This document shows positions 26,974 through 36,507 of a stretch of DNA of 64,000 nucleotides, in pieces. The translations under genes and the position numbers were made by a program. The stretch covers positions 1,302,001 through 1,366,000 of the forward strand of contig NZ_CP039903.1 of NCBI RefSeq assembly GCF_005221385.1, given 5' to 3'. The notes under the pieces are model-generated. The model had not been told where the DNA came from and made no database searches. It saw only the letters and a program-made list of their open reading frames with translations. The number at the start of each line of letters is the position of its first letter. Positions within the stretch are counted from its first letter, which is position 1. Origin of the DNA: Agrobacterium tumefaciens (GTDB lineage Bacteria; Pseudomonadota; Alphaproteobacteria; Rhizobiales; Rhizobiaceae).

Positions 26974-28170
26974 ATGGCAGGCAACGCGGTCAGTTCGCAA
27001 CGATCGCGCGCGCAAAGCGCGTCGTCACTTATCAACGATCCACGCATACGCGGAATTTTCTATCAGGTTGTGACAGTCGTCATCCTGACCGCCTTCGTCT
27101 GGATCATCGTGACGAATACGATCACCAATCTTCAACGGTCCAACATTTCATCCGGCTTCGGCTTCCTCAACGGAAGAGCCGGCTTCGATATCGGCCAGTC
27201 GCTGATCGCTTATACCAGTGATGCGACCTATGGCCGGGCGCTGCTCGTTGGAATTCTCAACACGATCCAGGTTGCATTTTTTGGCATCATCGCCGCCTCG
27301 ATCATCGGTTTCATCGTCGGCATCGCCCGGCTTTCCAGCAACTGGCTGATTTCGAAGCTCGCGCAGGCCTATGTGGAAATCTTCCGCAACATCCCGCCGC
27401 TGCTCGTTATCTTCTTCTGGTACAAGGGCGTCATCTCCGTTCTGCCGCAGGCGCGCGATTCACTGGAGCTGCCGCTTGGAAGCTATCTCAACAATCGCGG
27501 CTTCTTCTTTCCCAAGCCGATCTGGGGAGAAGGCACCTGGCTGATACCGCTCGCCTTTCTGGTGGCAATCGTCATCAGCTTTTTCGTTTATCGCTGGGCA
27601 AAGGCGAGACAGGAACAAACCGGCCAGCAATTCCGCACCGGCATCACCGCCACACTTCTCATCATCGGCCTTCCGGCCGCGACATTTCTGGCGCTCGGTT
27701 CACCGCTGACATTCGACTTCCCGATTGCCGGGCGGTTCAACCTGTCGGGCGGCGCGGTCGTTGCACCTGAATTCATGTCGCTGTTCCTGGCGCTTTCCTT
27801 CTACACCGCCTCCTTCATCGCCGAAATCGTTCGCGGCGGCATCAAGGCCGTGGCGAAGGGCCAGACGGAAGCTGCGGAAGCACTGGGGCTGCGTTCCAGC
27901 ACGACGACACGTCTGATCATCGTGCCGCAGGCAATGCGTATCATCATCCCGCCGCTGACGAGCCAGTATCTCAACCTGACGAAGAACTCCTCGCTTGCGG
28001 TCGCGGTCGGCTTTGCCGACATCGTCTCCGTCGGCGGCACGATCCTCAACCAGACGGGTCAGGCAGTCGAAGTCGTCGCGATCTGGCTGGTCATCTATCT
28101 CTCGCTGTCCCTGCTCACGGCCGTGGTCATGAACTGGTTCAACGCGAAAATGGCGCTGGTGGAGAGATAA
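26974..28170 (+). CDS. aapQ: General amino acid ABC permease AapQ
   Basis: This 398-residue inner-membrane permease has an N-terminal helix (about 28-48) and a core of about eight helices. The core is interrupted by the long insertion typical of AapQ. The EAA-like contact loop EALGLRSSTTTRLIIVPQAMR (about 306-326) docks onto AapP. ATG 26974 has AAAGG five bases upstream. With AapM it forms the transmembrane channel. It follows aapJ after 109 bases; this gap, usual for binding-protein genes, may help keep AapJ in excess. Confidence 0.95.
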   Translation: MAGNAVSSQRSRAQSASSLINDPRIRGIFYQVVTVVILTAFVWIIVTNTITNLQRSNISSGFGFLNGRAGFDIGQSLIAYTSDATYGRALLVGILNTIQVAFFGIIAASIIGFIVGIARLSSNWLISKLAQAYVEIFRNIPPLLVIFFWYKGVISVLPQARDSLELPLGSYLNNRGFFFPKPIWGEGTWLIPLAFLVAIVISFFVYRWAKARQEQTGQQFRTGITATLLIIGLPAATFLALGSPLTFDFPIAGRFNLSGGAVVAPEFMSLFLALSFYTASFIAEIVRGGIKAVAKGQTEAAEALGLRSSTTTRLIIVPQAMRIIIPPLTSQYLNLTKNSSLAVAVGFADIVSVGGTILNQTGQAVEVVAIWLVIYLSLSLLTAVVMNWFNAKMALVER

Positions 28171-28173
28171 TCG

Positions 28174-29331
28174 ATGACATTAAGCAATCACGCTTTTGTG
28201 CGACAGACCATCGAGGACGCCAGACCCGCTCCTTCGAGCGCCGTCGGCTTCGGTCATTGGCTGCGCACCAAATTTTTCGCCACACCGAAGGACACCGTCC
28301 TTACGGTTCTCGCCCTCGCCTTTCTGGCCTACCTTCTGCCACCGGTGGTGAAGTGGCTGTTCATCGATGCCGTGTGGACCGGCAGCGATCGTATCGCCTG
28401 CCTCACCGCTTCTCAGGGCGGCGCGCTTCCGGACGGCCAGTCCGGGGCATGCTGGGCTTTCGTATCGGCCAAGCTCGGACAGTTCATCTTCGGTCGTTAT
28501 CCGCTTGACGAGCGCTGGCGTCCGATCCTCGTGATGGTGACGTTCGCCATCCTGCTGGTGCCGATGCTCATCCCGAAAGCGCCGTTCAAGCGCCTCAATG
28601 CGCTGGTGCTTTTCATCATCCTGCCCTTCATTGCGTTTTTCCTGCTCATCGGCGGCGTCTTCGGCCTGCCGAAGGTGGAAACACAGCTCTGGGGCGGCCT
28701 GATGGTAACGCTCATCCTGTCATTCTTCGGAATAACGGTATCCCTGCCCTTCGGCATTCTTCTGGCGCTCGGCCGCCGGTCGAACCTGCCGGTCATCAAG
28801 ATGCTCTGCGTGCTCTTCATCGAAGTCATCAGAGGCATTCCGCTGATCACCGTGCTGTTCTTCGCCAGCATCATGCTGCCGTTGTTCCTGCCCGATGGCT
28901 GGACCTTCGACAAGTTCCTGCGCGCGCTGGTCGGTGTCTCGCTGTTCTCCTCGGCCTATATGGCGGAGGTGATCCGCGGCGGCCTGCAGGCCATTCCGAA
29001 GGGGCAATATGAAGGGGCGGATTCGCTCGGCCTGAACTACTGGCAGAAAACGCGACTGATCGTGCTGCCGCAGGCGCTGAAGCTGGTCATTCCCGGCATC
29101 GTCAACACCTTCATCGGGCTTTTCAAGGACACGTCGCTGGTCTCGATCATTGGCATGTTCGACCTGCTCGGCATTGTCACACTCAACCAATCGGATGCAA
29201 ACTGGGCGACACCCGTCACCGCCATGACTGGATATATTTTCGCAGGCTTCGTATTCTGGATATTCTGCTTCGGCATGTCGCGTTATTCGCTGTTCATGGA
29301 ACGGCACCTCGACACCGGGCATAAACGATAA
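28174..29331 (+). CDS. aapM: General amino acid ABC permease AapM
   Basis: This 385-residue permease pairs with AapQ. It has the same layout, with an N-terminal helix near 40-60, several helices and an EAA-like loop [22 protein letters not shown] (about 284-305). It starts three bases after the aapQ stop, with GGAGAG just upstream, so translation is probably coupled. An insertion with two cysteines near 78-90 lies on the periplasmic side. Confidence 0.95.
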   Translation: MTLSNHAFVRQTIEDARPAPSSAVGFGHWLRTKFFATPKDTVLTVLALAFLAYLLPPVVKWLFIDAVWTGSDRIACLTASQGGALPDGQSGACWAFVSAKLGQFIFGRYPLDERWRPILVMVTFAILLVPMLIPKAPFKRLNALVLFIILPFIAFFLLIGGVFGLPKVETQLWGGLMVTLILSFFGITVSLPFGILLALGRRSNLPVIKMLCVLFIEVIRGIPLITVLFFASIMLPLFLPDGWTFDKFLRALVGVSLFSSAYMAEVIRGGLQAIPKGQYEGADSLGLNYWQKTRLIVLPQALKLVIPGIVNTFIGLFKDTSLVSIIGMFDLLGIVTLNQSDANWATPVTAMTGYIFAGFVFWIFCFGMSRYSLFMERHLDTGHKR

Positions 29332-29342
29332 GGGACGCTCAA

Positions 29343-30116
29343 ATGGCAGAAAACCAAGCAAAAAAACTGGCCGTCTCGACAACGGACGTGGCAATCGAAA
29401 TCACCGGCATGAACAAGTGGTATGGCGATTTCCACGTATTGCGCGACATCAACCTGAAAGTGATGAAGGGCGAGCGCATCGTCATCGCCGGCCCTTCGGG
29501 ATCGGGCAAATCGACCATGATCCGCTGCATCAACCGGCTGGAAGAACACCAGTCGGGCTCGATCCAGGTTGATGGCATCGAACTGACCAACGACCTGAAG
29601 AAGATCGATGAAGTCCGTCGCGAAGTTGGCATGGTGTTCCAGCACTTCAACCTCTTCCCGCATCTGACCATCCTCGAAAACTGCACGCTGGCGCCAATCT
29701 GGGTTCGCAAGATGCCCAAGAAGGAAGCGGAAGAAGTGGCGATGCACTATCTGAAGCGCGTCAAGATCCCCGAACAGGCCCACAAATACCCGGGCCAGCT
29801 TTCCGGCGGCCAGCAGCAGCGTGTGGCGATTGCCCGCTCGCTGTGCATGAAGCCGAAGATCATGCTGTTCGACGAGCCGACCTCGGCGCTCGACCCGGAA
29901 ATGGTGAAAGAAGTGCTCGACACCATGGTCGGCCTTGCCGAAGACGGCATGACCATGCTGTGCGTGACCCACGAAATGGGTTTCGCCCGCCAGGTCGCCA
30001 ACCGCGTCATCTTCATGGATCAGGGCCAGATCGTCGAACAGAATTCGCCGGCCGAGTTCTTCGACAATCCGCAGCACGAACGTACACGCCTGTTCCTCAG
30101 CCAGATCCTGCACTGA
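29343..30116 (+). CDS. aapP: General amino acid ABC ATPase AapP
   Basis: This 257-residue ATP-binding subunit has Walker [10 protein letters not shown] (49-57), the Q-loop VFQHFNLF, the ABC signature LSGGQQQR (about 151-158), Walker [13 protein letters not shown] and the switch His in CVTHEMGF. It belongs to the polar amino acid uptake group. It drives uptake through AapQM. It is the last gene of the operon and is followed by a terminator at 30143. Confidence 0.96.
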   Translation: MAENQAKKLAVSTTDVAIEITGMNKWYGDFHVLRDINLKVMKGERIVIAGPSGSGKSTMIRCINRLEEHQSGSIQVDGIELTNDLKKIDEVRREVGMVFQHFNLFPHLTILENCTLAPIWVRKMPKKEAEEVAMHYLKRVKIPEQAHKYPGQLSGGQQQRVAIARSLCMKPKIMLFDEPTSALDPEMVKEVLDTMVGLAEDGMTMLCVTHEMGFARQVANRVIFMDQGQIVEQNSPAEFFDNPQHERTRLFLSQILH

Positions 30117-30142
30117 GACTGCAATCAGCAACGCATTATCCA

Positions 30143-30169
30143 ACGGGGCCGTTTCGGCCCCGTTTTTTG
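30143..30169 (+). terminator. Terminator of the aap operon
   Basis: ACGGGGCC and GGCCCCGT form a GC-rich stem around a short TTTC-type loop and are followed by TTTTT. It begins 27 bases after the aapP stop. Confidence 0.92.
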
Positions 30170-30194
30170 TTGCAGGGACAATGCGCCACACACC

Positions 30195-30271
30195 CCGTCA
30201 TCCTCACCCTTGAGGCGAAGATTCATTGGCGGCCGAAGAGTGGATTCTCGCCTCAAGGGCGAGGATGACGG
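30195..30271. repeat. Inverted palindromic repeat (GTCATCCTC family)
   Basis: The left arm CCGTCATCCTCACCCTTGAG (30195-30214 and beyond) and its inverted copy at 30242-30271 differ at a few positions. The 17-base centre is unrelated. The GTCATCCTC ends match the element at 234-319, so both belong to the same broad group of dispersed rhizobial palindromes. It sits just after the aap terminator. Confidence 0.75.
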
Positions 30272-30486
30272 TAAAGGTGTTCTACCTCATGACTTCGTCA
30301 CGGTTCGATTCCAATCCAGCCAACAACCGCGCTGAGTCGTCATCTCGCGGCCTGCCTCCCGAGCGAAAGGCCTCGAAAGCAGCAATACTCAGACGCTTTA
30401 ACCATTTGTTACGAAACAAGAATCCTTGTTTTCCAAGCCTTCTGGCGGCCATTGTCATTTTTTTGTCAAATCATGCATTTTTCCGC
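30272..30486. other. Region between repeat and tRNA-Glu, no gene seen
   Basis: Together with the terminator and palindrome this fills the 420 bases between aapP and the first tRNA-Glu. It is AT-rich near the right end and shows no supported open frame. The 140-bp direct repeat begins at 30477. Confidence 0.4.
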
Positions 30487-30515
30487 TTGCAGACCTTCGG
30501 GAGCCTGACTATAAG
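30487..30515 (+). promoter_or_regulatory. Promoter of tRNA-Glu copy 1
   Basis: A -35 TTGCAG (30487-30492) and -10 TATAAG (30510-30515) are separated by exactly 17 bases, 21 bases before the tRNA. The same elements precede copy 2. Confidence 0.75.
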
Positions 30516-30536
30516 GGCGCCACACCACAAGCGCAC

Positions 30537-30611
30537 GCGCCCTTCGTCTATCGGTTAGGACGTCAGATTTTCATTCTGAAAAGAGGGGTTCGACTCCCCT
30601 AGGGCGTGCCA
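30537..30611 (+). tRNA. tRNA-Glu (anticodon TTC), copy 1
   Basis: The acceptor GCGCCCT pairs with AGGGCGT (a G-U pair at the end), followed by G and encoded CCA. The anticodon loop TTTTCAT gives TTC. The T-arm GAGGGGTTCGACTCCCC is canonical. It is 75 bases including CCA and identical to copy 2. Confidence 0.95.
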
Positions 30612-30737
30612 CTTGCCTTCGTGTTATCCCCCATCAAAAATACACAGATACTCTTCACGCCTACGAGTTCGTCGCAGGCGATAGTTGCGTCGGAACCGAT
30701 TCCCGATCGGCACGTTAGAATGCTGTCCCCCCGATGG

Positions 30738-30785
30738 AAGGCAAGCCGGAGGAAACGCCAGCGGGCAGATCGACCGGCTTGCCTT
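30738..30785. repeat. 12-bp perfect inverted repeat
   Basis: AAGGCAAGCCGG (30738-30749) and CCGGCTTGCCTT (30774-30785) can pair across a 24-base loop. It lies midway between the two tRNA-Glu genes. The role is unknown. Confidence 0.55.
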
Positions 30786-31010
30786 TCCCCCTCGATCCGC
30801 GGACAGAGCCTTTCCGATAACGCCGGCAGGGATGCCAGCTAAGGGATAAAAACGGCGTCTCCGACCTCCGTCGAGGCAAATTGGCATTGCTCACGCCAAG
30901 TGATAGGGGCGATATTTCAAGGCTTTGGCCAGATCACCCGCAGTTTTCCACAGGCCTGCGGACTTCCTCAAAAAATCTCGTCTCGAAGCGAAAAAAATCA
31001 ATTTTTCCGC

Positions 31011-31039
31011 TTGCGGACCAACGGGAGCCTGACTATAAG
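31011..31039 (+). promoter_or_regulatory. Promoter of tRNA-Glu copy 2
   Basis: TTGCGG (31011-31016) and TATAAG (31034-31039) with a 17-base spacer, matching the promoter of copy 1 except for one base in the -35. Confidence 0.75.
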
Positions 31040-31060
31040 GGCGCCACACCACAAGCGCAC

Positions 31061-31135
31061 GCGCCCTTCGTCTATCGGTTAGGACGTCAGATTTTCATTC
31101 TGAAAAGAGGGGTTCGACTCCCCTAGGGCGTGCCA
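31061..31135 (+). tRNA. tRNA-Glu (anticodon TTC), copy 2
   Basis: Identical in sequence to the tRNA at 30537-30611: acceptor GCGCCCT/AGGGCGT, anticodon TTC and encoded CCA. It faces the 3' end of recJ. Confidence 0.95.
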
Positions 31136-31264
31136 CTTGCTTCTCCTTGAAAATCAGCACTCTGCATAAAAAACTTCACGTAACGCGTGAATGCGATGAT
31201 GATTGCCGTTTGCGGCTCGTTCATCAGCTGTCCCCCCGAAAATTCAAAAAGATCGGCAGCGCCG

Positions 31265-33100
31265 TCAGGGTGCGAAAGCCGCGTCCAGAACGCGCAGCTG
31301 CACACGCCTCTGGCCCTGCCAGAGATCGGCACCCACGGTGCCTGCAACATGGATGGACCTGCCACGCGCATTGAGCAGCATCTGCCCCAGAGGGGCTTCT
31401 GCGGCGCGGAATGCGATGCCCTCCAGCCGCGAGCCGTCCATGGCCTCGAGCGTGATTTTGACATGGGCGGTGCCGACGAGGCGCACATCGCGCAGGCGAT
31501 GGGCCGGAACGGCAAAAATCGGCTGTGAATGGCCCGATCCATAAGGACCCGCCTGCTCCAGCTGGTCGACAAGCTGCAACGTCGCGCCGGACGCACCGAT
31601 GGCGCCGTCGATCTTCAGCACGCTGCTTTCCACCAGTTCGCTCACCGTCTTGACGGCCGCTTCTTCAAAGAACGTCCTGAGCTTGCCGAGATTGGCGCGC
31701 TCCACCGTCAGCCCGGCCGCCATGGCATGGCCGCCACCCTTGACCAGCAATCCCGCCTCCACGGCGGCGCGCACCATGCGGCCCATATCGAAACCATTGA
31801 TCGAACGGCCCGAACCGGTACCCTTGCCGGAGGGATCGAAAGCAATCGCAAAGGCCGGACGACGGAAGCGATCCTTCAGCCGCGATGCAAGCAGGCCGAC
31901 AATACCGGGATGCCAGTTTTCCCGGGCGGTGACGATGACGCCGGCGCCTGAACCGTCACCATATTCGAACAGCGCCTCCGCCTCGGCTTCCGCCAGCATC
32001 ACCGCTTCCATCGCCTGCCGCTCGCGGTTCAGCTCATCCAGCCGCTCCGCAATCACTTCCGCCTGCGAAGTATCCTCAATGGTCAGCAGACGGCTGCCGA
32101 GTGCGGCATCGCCGATACGGCCGCCGGCATTGATGCGCGGCCCGATCAGGAAACCGAAATGATAGGGTGTGACCGGCCCGCCAAGCCCCGCCTTCTTGAA
32201 CAGGGCGGCAAGCCCGGCATTGTTCATATGGCGCGCGGCAATCAACCCCTTCACCACATAGGCGCGGTTCAGCCCCTTCAGCGGCACCACATCGCATACC
32301 GTCGCAAGTGCGACGATATCGAGCAGCGACAGCAGATCGAGCGTGAAGGCCTGCCTGTTGCGTCGGTCCTTCAGCAGCCGCAGCGTGGCGACCAGCACGA
32401 GAAACACCACGCCGGCGGCGCAGAGATGCCCCTGCCCCGACAGATCGTCCTCGCGGTTGGGATTGACCAGCGCGACAGCCGGCGGCAGTTCCGAACCCAC
32501 CTGGTGGTGATCGATGACGACAACATCGGTTCCCGCATCCTTGGCGGCCTGCAGCGATTCATGGCTGGTTGAGCCGCAATCGACCGTCACGATCAGGGTC
32601 GCACCATTGGCGGCAAGCTGCTGCATCGCCGCCGGGTTCGGCCCGTAGCCTTCGAAAATCCGGTCAGGAATATAGATCTCGGGCGTCAGCCCGAAATGCG
32701 CGAAGAACCGGTACATCAAGGCGGAAGAAGCAGCCCCGTCGACATCGTAGTCGCCGAAGATCGCCACCTTCTCGCCGGTCTCGATGGCGCGCACCAGCCG
32801 CTCGGCCGCTTTCTCGCAATCGGTCAGCACATGTGGATCGGGCATCAGCGAACGGATGGTCGGATCGAGAAAAGCAAGCGCATCATCCACGCCTACTCCG
32901 CGCCCGGCCAGCACGCGGGCAATCAGCTCGGGAATGGCATGGATCTGGGACATGGCCAGCGCGCGGTTCTGTCCGGCCTGATCCAGCCGCGAGACCCAGC
33001 GCTGTTCTGTCGCCGACCGCTCCACGCTTAAAAACGCGCGGGCCACGGTATCGGCCGGCTCCATCATTGCCATCCTGTCCATTCGTCCTGTCATGCGCAT
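31265..33100 (-). CDS. recJ: Single-stranded-DNA-specific exonuclease RecJ
   Basis: This roughly 611-residue nuclease has the DHH phosphoesterase motifs in order: IFGDYDVDGAAS (about 112-123), TVDCGS, VVIDHHQVG and LATVCDVVPL. These are followed by DHHA1 with KGGGHAMAAGL (about 450-460) and a C-terminal OB-like domain. It degrades single-stranded DNA 5' to 3' in recombination and mismatch repair. The start is unsure: several ATGs (33100, 33082, 33067) lie close together, the later ones with better AGG spacing. It is on the same strand as hom, but a small membrane protein gene and a terminator lie between. Confidence 0.95.
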   Translation of the reverse strand: MRMTGRMDRMAMMEPADTVARAFLSVERSATEQRWVSRLDQAGQNRALAMSQIHAIPELIARVLAGRGVGVDDALAFLDPTIRSLMPDPHVLTDCEKAAERLVRAIETGEKVAIFGDYDVDGAASSALMYRFFAHFGLTPEIYIPDRIFEGYGPNPAAMQQLAANGATLIVTVDCGSTSHESLQAAKDAGTDVVVIDHHQVGSELPPAVALVNPNREDDLSGQGHLCAAGVVFLVLVATLRLLKDRRNRQAFTLDLLSLLDIVALATVCDVVPLKGLNRAYVVKGLIAARHMNNAGLAALFKKAGLGGPVTPYHFGFLIGPRINAGGRIGDAALGSRLLTIEDTSQAEVIAERLDELNRERQAMEAVMLAEAEAEALFEYGDGSGAGVIVTARENWHPGIVGLLASRLKDRFRRPAFAIAFDPSGKGTGSGRSINGFDMGRMVRAAVEAGLLVKGGGHAMAAGLTVERANLGKLRTFFEEAAVKTVSELVESSVLKIDGAIGASGATLQLVDQLEQAGPYGSGHSQPIFAVPAHRLRDVRLVGTAHVKITLEAMDGSRLEGIAFRAAEAPLGQMLLNARGRSIHVAGTVGADLWQGQRRVQLRVLDAAFAP

Positions 33101-33176
33101 ATATCGGCGCTTTAATGCTTAGAACGGGCTAAATGGCGATGGCGCGTTTTTCAAGCAAAAACGCTTGTTCCGGCTT

Positions 33177-33395
33177 TCACACTGCAAATATCGAGAAAAA
33201 CGGGCTGACGATCGATACCGCACCGACCAGCAGCAGCAGCGAGAACACGGCAAGCGAACACCAGTTGCGCTCGTGTTCGGCCATATCGAATTCCATGCTG
33301 CGAATATTGTCGTTGGCAGTGTGAGGCCGTGCCCGATGATGGGCAACCGGAACGTCTGCACGCTTATTGTCCTTGAACAGGATGATCGATGTCAC
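33177..33395 (-). CDS. Small single-helix membrane protein
   Basis: The product is about 72 residues. A polar N-terminal part (KDNKRADVPVAHHRARPH) precedes one hydrophobic helix at the C-terminus (about 49-70, CSLAVFSLLLLVGAVSIVSP). GGAGG lies 7 bases before GTG 33395, so I start there; another GTG at 33401 touches the binding site. It lies between hom and recJ on the same strand. I do not recognise a family. The strong binding site and plausible membrane topology support it being real. Confidence 0.6.
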   Translation of the reverse strand: MTSIILFKDNKRADVPVAHHRARPHTANDNIRSMEFDMAEHERNWCSLAVFSLLLLVGAVSIVSPFFSIFAV

Positions 33396-33550
33396 GGCCA
33401 CGCCTCCCTCGCTTGGTGAACAGGATTAACCATAGGGCCGAATCGTGTCGCATTCCAGCGGTTCCGCAGCCGTTTTCTAAAATTTTATGACGGCTGAAAG
33501 CCGGTGTTTCGGGGGCGTTTTTTACACCCTTACCAAGGCCTCCCCATGAC

Positions 33551-33584
33551 AAAAAAGACCGCGCTTCCATGTGGAGGCGCGGTC
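33551..33584 (-). terminator. Terminator of hom
   Basis: On the minus strand GACCGCGC pairs with GCGCGGTC through an extended stem with a small loop and is followed by TTTTTTG. It lies 29 bases past the hom stop. Confidence 0.9.
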
Positions 33585-33612
33585 CTCAACGTCAGAAAAA
33601 TCGTGAAGCGCT

Positions 33613-34923
33613 TCAGGTCCGCTCGATGCGGATGACCTGCGGCTCGCTGACGAGATATTTCTCGTTCTTGATCGCCTTCACCGCCTTGCGGATCGCATCC
33701 TCCATCGTCGCATGGGTGACGAGGATGATGGTCTGCGGCGCGCCTTCCACATGCACGCGCTGGCGCTGCACGATGGATTCCAGCGAGATGTTATTGTCAG
33801 CCATGCGGGTGGCGATGGAGGCGAAAACACCGGCCTGATCCTTCACCGTCAGGCGGATGAAATAACCGCCTTCGTGGCTCTTCATCTTGGCGCGGCGATA
33901 ATCGGCCAGCGATTTTGCCGGACGGCCGAGAACCGGCACCTGCTGGGCGCCGGGGCGGCTCTTGGCGATATCGGCGATGTCGCCGAGTACGGCGGACGCC
34001 GTGGCGTTGCCGCCGGCACCCGGACCGACCATCAGCAGCTCACCGAGAATATCGGATTCGATCGCCACCGCATTGGTGACACCATCCACCTGCGCGATGA
34101 CGGAATCGAGCGGCACCATGGTCGGATGCACGCGCTGTTCGATGCCGGATTCAGTCACCTGCGCCACGCCGAGAAGCTTGATGCGGTAACCGAGTTCGGC
34201 AGCCGCCTGAATATCCTCGCTGGAGATATTGGTGATGCCTTCGAGATAGATGTCATCGGCCGAAATCTTGTTGCCGAAGGCAAGCGTCGTCAGGATTGCC
34301 AGCTTGTGGGCGGTGTCGTTGCCCTCGATATCGAAGGCCGGATCGGCTTCGGCATAACCGAGCCGCTGCGCTTCCTTCAGACAGGCCTCAAAGGACAGCC
34401 CTTCCTTCTCCATCTTGGTGAGGATGTAATTGCAGGTGCCGTTCATGATGCCGTAGATGCGCGACACATGGTTACCGGTGAGAGACTCACGCAGCGCCTT
34501 GATCACGGGAATACCGCCAGCCACGGCCGCTTCGAAATTGAGAAGCGCGCCCTTGTCTTCGGCAATGGTCGCGAGTTCCACGCCATGCTTGGCCAGCAAC
34601 GCCTTGTTGGCTGTCACCACATGGAGACCGCGTGCGAGCGCGGCGCGCACCGCATTTTCAGCCTGACCGGAAGCGCCACCGACCAGTTCGACGAACACGT
34701 CGATCTCGGCTTCGCTCGCCAGCTGCTCCGGCGTATCGCACCAGGTAATACCCTTGAGATCGATGCCGCGGTCGCGCGAACGGTCGCGCGCGCTCACCGC
34801 AATAATCTCAATCGCGCGTCCGCAGGTAATCGCAAGTTCGTTGCTTCTCTGCTGGAGGATGCGCACGAGCGAAGCGCCGACAGTGCCGAGCCCCGCTATG
34901 CCGATTCTCAATGAATCTGCCAT
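33613..34923 (-). CDS. hom: Homoserine dehydrogenase
   Basis: This 436-residue enzyme reduces aspartate semialdehyde to homoserine, the branch point to threonine and methionine. It has the NAD(P) motif GIAGLGTVG (about 8-16) and the catalytic core GGIPVIKALRESL with NGTCNYIL (about 155-190). A C-terminal ACT domain (about 350-430) probably confers threonine feedback. ATG 34923 follows AGGAAC; the longer reading to 35013 would add a basic tail without support. It is 61 bases after the AlaC-type aminotransferase and likely co-transcribed with it. Confidence 0.96.
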   Translation of the reverse strand: MADSLRIGIAGLGTVGASLVRILQQRSNELAITCGRAIEIIAVSARDRSRDRGIDLKGITWCDTPEQLASEAEIDVFVELVGGASGQAENAVRAALARGLHVVTANKALLAKHGVELATIAEDKGALLNFEAAVAGGIPVIKALRESLTGNHVSRIYGIMNGTCNYILTKMEKEGLSFEACLKEAQRLGYAEADPAFDIEGNDTAHKLAILTTLAFGNKISADDIYLEGITNISSEDIQAAAELGYRIKLLGVAQVTESGIEQRVHPTMVPLDSVIAQVDGVTNAVAIESDILGELLMVGPGAGGNATASAVLGDIADIAKSRPGAQQVPVLGRPAKSLADYRRAKMKSHEGGYFIRLTVKDQAGVFASIATRMADNNISLESIVQRQRVHVEGAPQTIILVTHATMEDAIRKAVKAIKNEKYLVSEPQVIRIERT

Positions 34924-34984
34924 GGGTATGTTCCTGATTTGCTGATGATGGTGGCGGCCGAGGCCCGGCCGCCTTCGGTTGCCC

Positions 34985-36205
34985 TTATCTGTGGGCGTTA
35001 AGCGAAACGACATTGTGCATCGTTTCGTCTGCGCTCGACAGGAAGCGCTTCAGATTGCGCGCTGCCTGACGAATTCGATGCTCGTTTTCCACGAGCGCGA
35101 GACGGACGTAATCATCGCCCATCTCGCCAAAGCCGATGCCGGGAGCAACGGCGATATCAGCCTTCTCGACCAGAAGCTTGGAGAATTCCAGGCTGCCGAG
35201 ATGGCGGAACTTTTCCGGGATTTTCGCCCAGGCGAACATCGTCGCCGCCGGCGGCGGAACCTCGAAGCCGGCCTTGCCGAACGTATCGACCATGACGTCA
35301 CGGCGGCGGCGATAGACGCTGCGCACTTCGGCGATGTCGGAACCGTCGCCGTTAAGAGCATGGGTGGCCGCAACCTGGATCGGCGTGAAGGCGCCGTAAT
35401 CAAGGTAGGACTTCACGCGGGTCAGCGCCGCGATCAGCCGCTCATTGCCGACGGCAAAGCCCATGCGCCAGCCGGGCATGGAGAAGGTCTTCGACATGGA
35501 GGTGAATTCCACCGCAACGTCGATTGCACCGGGAACCTCGAGAACCGAAGGCGGCGGATTGTTGTCATCGAAATAGATTTCCGAATAGGCAAGGTCGGAG
35601 AGCACGATGATCTCGTGCTTCTTCGCAAACGCGATGACGTCCTTGTAGAAATCCAGCGAAGCCACATGCGCCGTCGGGTTCGACGGGTAGTTGATGATCA
35701 GCGCCAGCGGCTTCGGGATGGAATGGCGCACGGCGCGCTCCAGTGGCCCGAAGAAGCTCTCATCCGGCTCGACATTCATCGAGCGGATAACACCGCCCGC
35801 CATCAGGAAGCCGAAGGCATGGATCGGATAGGTCGGGTTCGGACACAGGATCACGTCACCAGGGGCTGTGATGGCCTGCGCCATATTGGCAAAGCCTTCC
35901 TTGGAGCCGAGGGTCGCGACGACCTGGGTATCGGGGTTCAGCTTCACGCCGAAACGGCGGGCATAATAGGCGGCCTGCGCGCGGCGAAGGCCGGGAATGC
36001 CCTTTGACGAGGAATAACGATGGGTGCGGGGATCCTGAACGACTTCGCAAAGCTTGTCGACGATCGCCTTGGGGGTCGGAAGGTCGGGATTGCCCATGCC
36101 GAGATCGATGATATCGGCCCCGGCCGCTCGCGCGCTCGCTTTCAAACGGTTGACCTGTTCGAAGACGTATTGCGGCAGACGCCGGACCTTGTGAAACTCT
36201 TCCAT
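34985..36205 (-). CDS. AlaC/YfdZ-type aminotransferase
   Basis: This 406-residue fold-type I PLP aminotransferase begins MEEFHKVRRLPQYVFEQVN. It carries the cofactor lysine in SMSKTFSMPGWRMGF (about 237-251), the aspartate in LSDLAYSEIYF and the C-terminal arginine in DYVRLALVENEHR. It resembles E. coli AlaC (about 412 residues), which makes alanine from pyruvate, and the paralogue pattern next to hom is common in rhizobia. ATG 36205 has GAGG 7 bases upstream; two upstream ATGs are less well placed. Substrate specificity cannot be fixed from sequence alone. Confidence 0.88.
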   Translation of the reverse strand: MEEFHKVRRLPQYVFEQVNRLKASARAAGADIIDLGMGNPDLPTPKAIVDKLCEVVQDPRTHRYSSSKGIPGLRRAQAAYYARRFGVKLNPDTQVVATLGSKEGFANMAQAITAPGDVILCPNPTYPIHAFGFLMAGGVIRSMNVEPDESFFGPLERAVRHSIPKPLALIINYPSNPTAHVASLDFYKDVIAFAKKHEIIVLSDLAYSEIYFDDNNPPPSVLEVPGAIDVAVEFTSMSKTFSMPGWRMGFAVGNERLIAALTRVKSYLDYGAFTPIQVAATHALNGDGSDIAEVRSVYRRRRDVMVDTFGKAGFEVPPPAATMFAWAKIPEKFRHLGSLEFSKLLVEKADIAVAPGIGFGEMGDDYVRLALVENEHRIRQAARNLKRFLSSADETMHNVVSLNAHR

Positions 36206-36507
36206 CACTTTCCTCATGGGAATGGACCGGTTCTGCCGGCCCATAACGAAGGTTCGTTTTTTGTTTTTAAACGCCGCCGACACGAACCGACCCGGCAGGC
36301 GTTATTCATTGTAGCGCAAAGCACGGGAAAACCTACAAGGCTTTTCTCGGCCCACACGCCATCGCGATCATCCACCTGTGCTTCGGGCACAGCCTTTTCG
36401 GCCCCTTTGGCAAGGTGGATCGCGCAATAGGATCAAGGAACTTGCATAACGCCAGATTCTTGGAAAATGCAAGGCAAGCCATGCTCAAGAACGGCCATTC
36501 CTGTCGT
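36206..36507. other. Leader of the aminotransferase gene, no other gene seen
   Basis: This 302-base region carries the leader of the aminotransferase-hom unit and the 3' end side of the nucleoside hydrolase gene. No tRNA, terminator with a T-run or supported small gene was found. Confidence 0.4.

Larger units (their letters stand above)
30477..30616 (+). repeat. 140-bp direct repeat copy 1 (promoter plus tRNA-Glu)
   Basis: This segment is nearly identical to 31001-31140, 524 bases downstream. The differences are confined to a few bases around 30491-30499. It contains a promoter, a 22-base leader, the whole tRNA-Glu and five bases after it. It is a recent or homogenised duplication. Confidence 0.9.
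30612..31060. other. Spacer between the two tRNA-Glu genes
   Basis: This 449-base spacer has no supported gene. It holds a 12-bp perfect inverted repeat (30738-30785) and, from 31001, the promoter part of the second direct repeat. No terminator-like T-run follows the first tRNA directly. Confidence 0.45.
31001..31140 (+). repeat. 140-bp direct repeat copy 2 (promoter plus tRNA-Glu)
   Basis: This is the second copy of the 30477-30616 segment. It holds the same promoter, leader and tRNA. Identity breaks immediately outside both ends. Confidence 0.9.

Noticed and set aside
30612..31060. Integrative element between the two tRNA-Glu genes
   Set aside because: The spacer has no integrase or other mobile gene, and the repeats include whole tRNA genes with promoters, not short att-like ends.
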